This document shows positions 24,526-31,251 of a stretch of 34,450 nt of DNA, one piece after another. Below the pieces are notes generated by a model. The model worked only from the letters and a program-made list of their open reading frames with translations, did not search any database and was not told the origin of the DNA. Origin of the DNA: Bacteroidaceae bacterium. GTDB lineage: Bacteria > Bacteroidota > Bacteroidia > Bacteroidales > Bacteroidaceae. Location: positions 1 through 34,450 of the forward strand of contig JAILEU010000168.1 of NCBI GenBank assembly GCA_024697785.1. The letters are read 5' to 3'. Both the position numbers and the translations under genes were made by a program. Each line of letters begins with the position of its first letter. Within the stretch, counting starts at the first letter, position 1.

Positions 24526-24761
24526 AGCGCGTCAATATCCACTTCAATAAAATTCTGCTCTTGTGCCGCCTTTAAGGTATCTGCCCCCACTTGAGAGTTC
24601 AGCACGGATGCCGTCCGTGCCAGCGCATTGTACTCGTCAAGTGACACCAGCACAGCTCCTTGGACGCCTCGGTTGATAACTACAGGTTCATTGGTGGCTA
24701 TAACCCTGTCGATATAGCCTTTGATGCTTTTTCGGAAGTCAGAAATAGTCGTTGTTATCAT
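24522..24761 (-). CDS. Phd/YefM-type antitoxin
   Basis: A 79-residue protein from the ATG at 24761 (MITTTISDFRKSIKGYIDRV), chosen because the promoter and operator lie just upstream and the homologous N-terminus starts here. EPVVINRGVQGAVLVSLDEYNAL is the Phd/YefM core that dimerises and binds DNA; the acidic C-terminus (NFIEVDIDAL) would clamp the toxin. Its stop overlaps the toxin start by 4 bases. Confidence 0.9.
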   Translation of the reverse strand: MITTTISDFRKSIKGYIDRVIATNEPVVINRGVQGAVLVSLDEYNALARTASVLNSQVGADTLKAAQEQNFIEVDIDAL

Positions 24762-24778
24762 AGTTTTCCTTTTTTCTG

Positions 24779-24809
24779 CAAAGATATGTACAATTTTTTG
24801 TACAAGCAA
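24779..24809 (-). promoter_or_regulatory. Toxin-antitoxin promoter with TGTACA operator in its spacer
   Basis: On the minus strand, TTG (24807-24809), 20 bases, then TATCTTTG (24779-24786). The spacer holds the inverted repeat TGTACAA-N4-TTGTACA (24787-24804). TGTACA motifs are also the known operator core of E. coli yefM-yoeB, so autoregulation is well supported. Confidence 0.8.
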
Positions 24810-24830
24810 CAGTTGGGTTGAAAAAATCAT

Positions 24831-25150
24831 CTTGCGAGCCGACTCATTATCTATCTGTAGAAGAACGCAGAACGGTAAGATTGAAAAATGAAGATTGTAG
24901 ATTGAAAATTGGTTTGACGTTAACTCTAATCTCTAAACTCTAAACTATGCAAAGGTATATATTGTTTAATGGATTTGCAAATTTTTGCCCCGTTTTGTTT
25001 AATTCATTAAATAAAACGCATCGAAACAATAGCTGCTAATACGTTCCTTCATCTCGTCCTCCATCGCGTCACGACTGCTCCATCAGCTCCTTTTTATTCT
25101 CAACGGGGATATCAGGATATGAGGACATTCGTACTGTTGGATATAGTACT
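24831..25150. other. Non-coding gap between the TA module and rmuC
   Basis: No gene is visible. About 24880-24950 holds ATTGAAAAATGAAGATTG and CTCTAAACTCTAAACT words like those in other gaps; the rest is unremarkable AT-rich DNA. Confidence 0.6.
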
Positions 25151-26800
25151 CTAAATTTCTTTGGACACTAGTGCATCAACATCAGTTATCTCTTCGCTCT
25201 CGGCATCGATGATACCGGCAGAGCCTAAGGCTGGTGAGTCGCTTTTGCTAATCGACGGATAAGGCTCTTTTTTACCTTTGCTGTTCTTCTTCTTCTTTGC
25301 TTTTGCGCCTAAATCTATGAGCTGTTGGCATGTGGTTCTGATGCTATGTCCGTCAGGGGCTAATTTCTTTTGGCCCTTCTCAAAGGCATCTTGTGCCGAT
25401 TGGAGGCTTTTTCCTATTGCCTCGTAGAATTCCAAGAACGATTCCACTCGGTTTATCATATCGTCTGCCAGCTGAAAAACCTTCTCTTGGTTTTGTGCCT
25501 GCTTGACCTGTATCCATGTCAGCTTGATAGTTCGCAGGGCAGCATACAAAGTCTGTTCGTCAGCAATGAATACGTTCTGCTCCATAGCATCCCTCCAAAG
25601 GCCCGGCTCGTTGTTAATTGCTGTCCAAAGAGCTCCAGAATGAGGCACGAACATGATTACAAAGTCGGTCTTGACTTTTGGGGGTTTGATGTAGCTTGAA
25701 TAATCTTTTTTCGATAATTCTGTTACGTGGCTTTTAATGCTTTTGATGTGATCTTTGAGGTATTTGTTTCGGTCATCTTCATTTTCTGCATTCACGAAGT
25801 TCATGAAGGCTGTCAGGGAAACCTTTGAGTCGATGATGATATCACGGTCGTCGTTGAAATGCAGGATGACGTCGGGACGATACGTCTTGCCGTTTTCGTC
25901 TTGAACACAACTCTGAACTTCAAAGTCCACACCCTCTGTCAGTCCTTGGTCGGCCAGAAGCCGTTCAAGCACCATCTCGCCCCAATCGCCTTGAACCTTC
26001 GAACCGTATTTGAACGCATTTGTAAGTTCTTTTGCACTTTCCCTTGTTGCTTCGCTCTGTTTTCTGATGGTGTCAACATAGGTCTTTAACTCTCCTCCCA
26101 ATTCAGTCTGCTTCAAGACCCCGTCATCCATTGCTTTCTTCATTTTATCAATGGTTTCTTTCAGCGGGTTCACAATCTGTCCGATGCTGGAACTGCTTAT
26201 GGATGCAAATTCCTCCTGGCGTTGTTTCAGCAGTCCGTCTGTCGTTTCCTTCATTTTGGCTGAAAGGTCTGACATAGCCTGTTTAAAACTGTCTTTTTGA
26301 CTCTCCAGGGCCTGCTTGTGCCTTGTTTCTTGTTCTTGCCTTAGTTCTTCGGAATACCTTTCCTTGTCAGCCAGTTTTTCGTTATAGTCCTTCTCCTTCT
26401 CAGCCAGCTTCTCATTGTAGTCTTTTTCCTTCTCAGCCAAGGCGTTCGTAAGGCGGTTTTCGGCTTCGGTTTTATAGGATTCTAATCTTTCTGCCCACTC
26501 CTTTTTGACTTCTGTAATTCGTTCTTTGGCATCCTCCTCTTCCTTTTCAATCCTGCATTGAGATTCGGCCTTGATATCCTGAACTGTCTTCTCGGCATTC
26601 TCTTTAGTCTCGTCTAATAGTCTTTGCCATTGTTCTTTTTCAGCTTCAGCTGAGGCTTTGCTGGTTTCTAACTGCATGTTGAGAACATCAACTTTTGATG
26701 ATAGTTTTTTCTGACGCTTCTGCATGACAAGCAGGGTTGAGAGAAAGCTTATGACAGCCCCCACGATTGTTGCGATGAGAATAATAATCCAAGTATCCAT
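25151..26800 (-). CDS. rmuC: DNA recombination protein RmuC
   Basis: A 549-residue protein. One N-terminal membrane segment (WIIILIATIVGAVISFLSTLL, about 4-24) is followed by a long charged coiled coil (about 30-230) with two near-exact EKEKDYNEKLA repeats. The RmuC domain follows: FKYGSKVQGDWGEMVLERLL, YRPDVILHFNDDRDIIIDSK (a PD-(D/E)XK-like nuclease core) and DFVIMFVPHSGALWTAI. The C-terminal tail is Lys-rich and then acidic. RmuC limits inversions and is linked to recombination and phage restriction. No operon partner is seen, and no clear promoter upstream. Confidence 0.94.
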   Translation of the reverse strand: MDTWIIILIATIVGAVISFLSTLLVMQKRQKKLSSKVDVLNMQLETSKASAEAEKEQWQRLLDETKENAEKTVQDIKAESQCRIEKEEEDAKERITEVKKEWAERLESYKTEAENRLTNALAEKEKDYNEKLAEKEKDYNEKLADKERYSEELRQEQETRHKQALESQKDSFKQAMSDLSAKMKETTDGLLKQRQEEFASISSSSIGQIVNPLKETIDKMKKAMDDGVLKQTELGGELKTYVDTIRKQSEATRESAKELTNAFKYGSKVQGDWGEMVLERLLADQGLTEGVDFEVQSCVQDENGKTYRPDVILHFNDDRDIIIDSKVSLTAFMNFVNAENEDDRNKYLKDHIKSIKSHVTELSKKDYSSYIKPPKVKTDFVIMFVPHSGALWTAINNEPGLWRDAMEQNVFIADEQTLYAALRTIKLTWIQVKQAQNQEKVFQLADDMINRVESFLEFYEAIGKSLQSAQDAFEKGQKKLAPDGHSIRTTCQQLIDLGAKAKKKKNSKGKKEPYPSISKSDSPALGSAGIIDAESEEITDVDALVSKEI

Positions 26801-26930
26801 TGTTAAATAGGTCTTAAGCCTGTTGGTTGAATCTAATGTGCAATTTATTTATGTTTAAAAGGTTGTACTTTTTGTTGATTTTTTTCGTGCCTTAGTGGTG
26901 TCAAAACAACTAAGCACTATAATCGTAGAT

Positions 26931-27068
26931 ATGCGCAACTTCGTTGCAAAGTTCAGAAAAATTCTTGAAATCTGCAAGATTTTTGCGGGAAATCAAGTAA
27001 ACGAGAGAGGAAATGTCATTCGCTGGGTTGAACATGGAGTGTCTTGGAATCAAACGCTGGCGGAATAG
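26931..27068 (+). pseudogene. Possible N-terminal scrap of a transposase
   Basis: A 45-codon frame, MRNFVAKFRKILEICKIFAG then NQVNERGNV, resembles from memory the start of Bacteroidetes transposases of the IS982/IS4 style, but conserved text stops at about residue 30. It then runs into the 21-bp tandem repeat and ends. Similarity is by recollection only. The opposite strand (26910-27035) also has a 41-codon frame, so strand choice is uncertain. Confidence 0.35.
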
Positions 27069-27151
27069 AATCAAACGCTGGCGAAATAGAATCAAACGTC
27101 GGCGGAATAGAATCAAACGTTGGCGGAATAGAATCAAACGCCGGCGGAAGG
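27047..27151. repeat. 21-bp tandem repeat, five units
   Basis: Units of GAATCAAACGYYGGCGGAAT plus A, head to tail (27047, 27068, 27089, 27110, 27131). The two Y positions read CT, CT, TC, TT, CC, that is only C/T changes. A few other single changes occur (GCGAAATA in unit 2, AAGG at the end). The 21-bp length keeps all frames open, which creates short spurious ORFs on both strands. Confidence 0.9.
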
Positions 27152-27213
27152 ACGTTAAAGACTGCCCACTTCTCCTTTTCTATCCCGGTTTTACAGGGAA
27201 TTTTTGAAAAAAT

Positions 27214-27602
27214 GCCAACACCTACCTAAATCCTTATAACTTACTGTTGTAAAGTGCGTTATCTTAGGTAGGTGTTTGTCGAACACCTACCTAACACCTA
27301 CCTAACACCTACCTAAGACCTACCTAAGGACAACCCTTTTCCTTACAACTGCCTTTACAGCTACTCGAACACTTGCCCTAACACCTTGCGTTATTTTTAT
27401 GCTTATCCTTCTTTCATCCTTACTCCAACCCTAAAACCTGCCTTTACACCTGCCCTAAGAGCAAACAAAGTAACGGATGAGTTAGGAGCCAGGTAGGTGT
27501 TAGGTAGGTGTTGGGTAGGTGTTAGGTAGGTGTTTAGCAAACACCTACCTGGCATAACGCGTTAAATGATAATTCGTTGCAATGGTTTAGGTAGGTGTTG
27601 GC
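27214..27602. mobile_element. 389-bp non-coding element with terminal inverted repeats and 11-bp arrays
   Basis: Ends are perfect 17-bp inverted repeats, GCCAACACCTACCTAAA (27214-27230) and its complement (27586-27602), continuing imperfectly outwards through T/A tracts. Inside, AACACCTACCT is tandemly repeated four times (27282-27325), preceded by one inverted copy to form a 13-bp hairpin (27264-27294). AGGTAGGTGTT is repeated four times on the other side (27491-27534), facing an inverted copy at 27540-27550. GCGTTAT/ATAACGC (27256, 27554) add to the symmetry. No gene inside. It is MITE- or iteron-like; its identity is unknown. Confidence 0.75.
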
Positions 27603-27717
27603 CTTTTTTTCGAAAAAACTATACAAAAGTGGAGTTTGATTATTGTAGGGTGATAAGGGAGGGTGGGGGAGAAAGGGCCGTTTAGATAGGGCCGGCTCGG
27701 AAAAAATTTTAAATAAA

Positions 27718-27832
27718 TTTGCATTTTCTCTCGCCTTGCACTATCTTTAATCCCCTTCGGGGCTTTTATATAGGCTTCGGCTCGGAAAATTGCAAATAAA
27801 TTTGCATTATCTCTCGCCTTGCACTATCTTTG
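27718..27832 (+). promoter_or_regulatory. Duplicated promoter region of the lipoprotein gene
   Basis: Two copies of a roughly 55-bp block. The proximal copy has TTTG (27801-27804), 20 bases, TATCTTTG (27825-27832), a full consensus. The distal copy has TTTG (27718-27721), 20 bases, TATCTTTA (27742-27749), with the last -7 base changed. Between them is a small CCCCTTCGGGG hairpin followed by CTTTTATA, perhaps a weak terminator of the distal promoter. Confidence 0.75.
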
Positions 27833-27865
27833 CACCCTATTTAATAATGTATAATTCGTTGAACC

Positions 27866-28336
27866 ATGAAAAAGTGTTCATACCTGTTTGTTATGGCTGC
27901 GGTGGGGCTGATGGCTCTGGCTGCGTCGTTCACGGCATGCGAAAAGGAGATATACTCGGAATATCCGGTTTACGAGAGGTTGTTCTTCTCGGCTGACAGC
28001 ATCGACTGGAAGGGCGAGATACGGCCCGTCCATTCGTTCAGCCCTGGACAGAAAGTGTACGTGGGTATCGCCATCCAGAGCGACGGGGCGTACATCACGC
28101 GTGCCACACAGACGTGGACGTTGCATGGAGGAGGCACGGAACCGCTCCGCTCGGAGGTGAAGACGGTGGTCGCACCCGTGGGACGTGAACCCGTATGGTC
28201 GTTCTCCGCTCCGTTGGAGGAGGGGGAGTATAGCGTGACGTTCAAGGAGAAATATTCCTTCTCGGCTCAGCAGCCCAACGGCACGATATTCGGCGAGTCG
28301 GCCAAACTGAACAGCAAATTTCGGGTTAGAAATTGA
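27866..28336 (+). CDS. Small surface lipoprotein of unknown function
   Basis: A 156-residue protein with a lipoprotein signal peptide: MKKCSYLFVMAAVGLMALAA, then SFTAC with the lipidated Cys at 25. The following EKEIYSE is charged and resembles the export signal that sends Bacteroidetes lipoproteins to the cell surface. The mature part is beta-rich (PVYERLFFSADSIDWKGEI; GQKVYVGIAIQSDGAYITRA). I do not recognise a named domain. Same strand as the FAS1 and SusC genes downstream (238-bp gap), so it probably belongs to the same surface complex, but function is not shown. Confidence 0.8.
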   Translation: MKKCSYLFVMAAVGLMALAASFTACEKEIYSEYPVYERLFFSADSIDWKGEIRPVHSFSPGQKVYVGIAIQSDGAYITRATQTWTLHGGGTEPLRSEVKTVVAPVGREPVWSFSAPLEEGEYSVTFKEKYSFSAQQPNGTIFGESAKLNSKFRVRN

Positions 28337-28574
28337 TGGACTTCTTTTAATAGTTAAGAGTTAAGAATTAAGAGTTAAGAATAATATTGTTGCACTCGGA
28401 CTTCTTTTTTAACTACGAATTTTACGAATTTTACTAATTATTTTTGAGGTGAGAATTTTCGTTTGATGTTTAACGATTAAGGAGTTCAGGGGTCCTTCTT
28501 AACTCTTGATTCTAAACTAAATAAACTTCCTGATTGCGCCAAAGGCGCCTGACCGCTAACCCAATTAATGAATA
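28337..28574. other. Non-coding gap with word repeats
   Basis: Contains TTAAGAGTTAAGAATTAAG words (28355-28382), an inverted degenerate relative of the xylB upstream repeat (about 28405-28440), GGAGTTCAGG, and GCGCCAAAGGCGC (about 28537-28549), which can form a hairpin. No clear promoter is seen. Confidence 0.65.
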
Positions 28575-31157
28575 ATGGATAATAATCAATCTTCAACTTT
28601 TAACCGTCAATCTTCCGCCCGGCGGGTTCTCTGCGGCTTGGCGTTCTTGCTCGCGCTGACGGCCTGTCACGAGAACTATGTGCTCGACGAACAGGAGCCG
28701 GGCTGGCTGGGAAGCAGCATCTACGACTACCTGAGGGACAAGGGGTGCTACACGAACTTCGTCCGGCTGATTAACGACCTCGACTATGCCGAGGTGCTGG
28801 CCAAGACGGGCAGCAAGACGCTCTTCGTGGTCAACGACTCGACCTTCGACGCGTTCTATCGTGACAACGAATGGGGCGTACACAGCTATGAGGCGCTGAG
28901 CGCGGCACAGAAAAGGCTGCTGCTGAACTCGAACATGCTGAACAACGTCTATTACACCGATATGCTGGCCCGTGTGGAGGGTCCTGTGGAGGGCAAGTGC
29001 GTGCGCCGCACGACGGCCCTCAGCGTCATGGACTCGGTGGCCTGGGTGACGGCTGAGGAGATGCCGCGGACGGACTTCTGGGACGCGGCGCGCAGCAAGG
29101 GACGCATACTGCTGATGAAGGATAACACGGCGGCGCCGATGGTGCACTTCGCCCAGAAATACATGGCCAACAACAGCATCACGGAGCGCGACTTCAGCAT
29201 CCTGCACAACGGGCAGACGCGCACGAGCCGCAGCGAGGTGTTCGTGAACGGGGTGCGCGTGGCCGAGCCGAACATCAAGTGCAAGAACGGCGTCGTGCAT
29301 CGGCTGGAGCACCTCGAGGTGCCGCTGGTGAACATGGCTGAGGCTGTGCACAAGGACGGACAGAGCCGCGAGTTCGCACGGCTGATGGACCGCTTCTGTG
29401 CTCCTTATTATAATGCAGCCGCCACGCTGGACTACCAGCGCCTGTACGGCGGCGAGGACTCGGTGTTTGTGAAGCGCTACTTCACCACCCGCGGGCAGAA
29501 CAACCGCGAGTTCCTGATGACGCCTGCCGACACGCTTGCCCTCGGCAGCCTCTTCTTCGACCCGGGCTGGAACAGCTATACCGCCGACAACCAGACCGAC
29601 ATGGAGGAGGACATGGGCGTGATGTTCGTCCCCACGGACGAGGTGCTGGACCAATACTGGAACGAGGGGGGCGGACGATTCCTGAAGGAGCGCTACGGCT
29701 CGTGGGAGAACGTGCCCGACCGCGTGCTCGACGACCTGGTGTCGAACCACATGAAGCAGTCGTTTGCCGCCAGCATCCCCAGCAAGTTCTACCAGGTGAA
29801 GAACGACGGCCAGGTGGACATGGGCGTGAAGGAGGAGAACGTGGTGCGCACGCAGATGTGCTGCAACGGCGTGGTCTATTTCACCAACCGCGTCTATCCC
29901 CCCGTGGCGTACATCTCCGTCAGCGCCCCCACGCTGGTGAACGACAACATGCGCGTGGCCGACTGGGCCATCGAGGAGCTGGAGTTCTATGCCTACCTGC
30001 GCTCGATGGACTCGTACTACAGCTTCATCCTGCCTACGGACGAGGCCCTGTCGCACTACGTGGACCCCATCTCGCTGGCTCAGGGCGAGCCCGAGGAGTA
30101 TGAGTTCTACTACGACCAGAAGACGGCCAAGGTGGGCGCACGCGTCTATAGCTACGACCCCGAGACGGGTACGCGCGGCGCGCAGAAGCGCCTCATCGCC
30201 CCGGGCAACGCCATCGTGGCCGACCGCCTGGAGGACATCTTCGACTACCACATCATCGTCGATACCATCGACCATTGCAAGGACGGCCGCATCTACTACC
30301 GCACGAAGGGCAACGGCACCGTCGTGGCGCGCTACGACGGCGCGGCACAGTCGTTCCGCCTCTACGGCGGCTATCAGGTGGACAGCGACCAGCCCGCCGT
30401 GGTGCGCGAAGCCGACGTCTATGACTACACCCGCGAGGGCAACGGCAAGACCTACGTCACAGACGTCTGCCTGCAGCCCTCGATGAAGTCCGTCTATGCC
30501 TCGATACGCGAGCGTGCCGGCACGGACGACGAGCCCGGGCCGTTCTACGAGTTCTTCAAGCTGATGGAGGGCAGCCCGGCCGTCTTCTACAAGGACGAGG
30601 ACTACGCCACCATCGACTATGCCGTCAAGCCCTTCAATACGTACCACTATACGGTCTATGTGCCCGACAACGCCTCTGTGCGCCAGGCCATCGCCGATGG
30701 GCTGCCCACATGGACGTCCATCGAGGAGCTGGTTGACTCGCTGCGCGCCCTCGACGAGCAGGGGCTGCTGCCCGAGGAGGTGGTGATTGAGGACGTCGAG
30801 GATTCGCTGGCGGCTATCATCTCGAACTTCGTGCAGTATCACATCCAGGATAACTCCGTCTATATCGGCGGCGGCGCGAAGAGCGGCTCGTTCGAGACCT
30901 CGACGATGAACGCCGAGACGCTGGCCTTCTACCGCCTGGGCGTCAGCTGCGACAACCACAGCATCTCCGTCACCGACGTGCAGGGCAACGTGCGCCACGT
31001 GGTGACCTCCGACCCCAACCTCTATAACATCATGACGCGCGACTACCTGTTCAACACGAAGGACATCCGCACGGCTACCCAGATCGAGACCTCGTCGTTC
31101 GCCGTCGTCCACCTGATTGACGGAGTGCTGAGATATAATAAAATGAATAATGAATAA
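28575..31157 (+). CDS. Multi-domain fasciclin (FAS1) surface lipoprotein
   Basis: An 860-residue lipoprotein (GLAFLLALTAC, Cys 31, followed by acidic HENYVLDEQE). FAS1 pattern is clear at 43-95 (IYDYLRDKGCYTNFVRLIND, TGSKTLFVVNDSTFDAFY) with its end near KNGVVHRLEHLEVPLV. Three further FAS1-like parts follow roughly at 256-445 (MFVPTDEVLDQYW, CCNGVVYFTNRVYPP), 460-620 (AYLRSMDSYYSFILPTDEA) and 640-855 (YTVYVPDNASVRQAI). FAS1 domains mediate adhesion or ligand binding. It ends 6 bases before the SusC-like gene, so the two are cotranscribed. The last codons (KMNNE) come from repeat DNA. Confidence 0.88.
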   Translation: MDNNQSSTFNRQSSARRVLCGLAFLLALTACHENYVLDEQEPGWLGSSIYDYLRDKGCYTNFVRLINDLDYAEVLAKTGSKTLFVVNDSTFDAFYRDNEWGVHSYEALSAAQKRLLLNSNMLNNVYYTDMLARVEGPVEGKCVRRTTALSVMDSVAWVTAEEMPRTDFWDAARSKGRILLMKDNTAAPMVHFAQKYMANNSITERDFSILHNGQTRTSRSEVFVNGVRVAEPNIKCKNGVVHRLEHLEVPLVNMAEAVHKDGQSREFARLMDRFCAPYYNAAATLDYQRLYGGEDSVFVKRYFTTRGQNNREFLMTPADTLALGSLFFDPGWNSYTADNQTDMEEDMGVMFVPTDEVLDQYWNEGGGRFLKERYGSWENVPDRVLDDLVSNHMKQSFAASIPSKFYQVKNDGQVDMGVKEENVVRTQMCCNGVVYFTNRVYPPVAYISVSAPTLVNDNMRVADWAIEELEFYAYLRSMDSYYSFILPTDEALSHYVDPISLAQGEPEEYEFYYDQKTAKVGARVYSYDPETGTRGAQKRLIAPGNAIVADRLEDIFDYHIIVDTIDHCKDGRIYYRTKGNGTVVARYDGAAQSFRLYGGYQVDSDQPAVVREADVYDYTREGNGKTYVTDVCLQPSMKSVYASIRERAGTDDEPGPFYEFFKLMEGSPAVFYKDEDYATIDYAVKPFNTYHYTVYVPDNASVRQAIADGLPTWTSIEELVDSLRALDEQGLLPEEVVIEDVEDSLAAIISNFVQYHIQDNSVYIGGGAKSGSFETSTMNAETLAFYRLGVSCDNHSISVTDVQGNVRHVVTSDPNLYNIMTRDYLFNTKDIRTATQIETSSFAVVHLIDGVLRYNKMNNE

Positions 31158-31251
31158 TGAAAAATGAAAAATAATATGTTTCGCAAGCAAGGTTCCGTAC
31201 GAAGCCGTCTGTGCTTCTTATTCTTCATTCTTCATGCTTCATTTTTCATTT
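31142..31251. repeat. Word-repeat hairpin spanning the FAS1/SusC gene junction
   Basis: The left arm is AATGAATAATGAAAAATG words (31142-31175). The right arm is TTCTTCATTCTTCATGCTTC-like words (31213-31251), complementary to it. The left arm codes the FAS1 stop and the SusC start; the right arm codes the hydrophobic core of the SusC signal peptide. Confidence 0.8.

Noticed and set aside
27013-27207. A 64-codon ORF with IKRWRNR repeats
   Set aside because: Produced by the 21-bp tandem repeat, which is open in several frames on both strands; no supporting promoter or homology.
28593-31190. An 865-codon open frame antisense to the FAS1 gene
   Set aside because: A shadow of strong codon bias: His/Val/Arg-rich text without motifs, while the plus strand has a lipobox and FAS1 domains.
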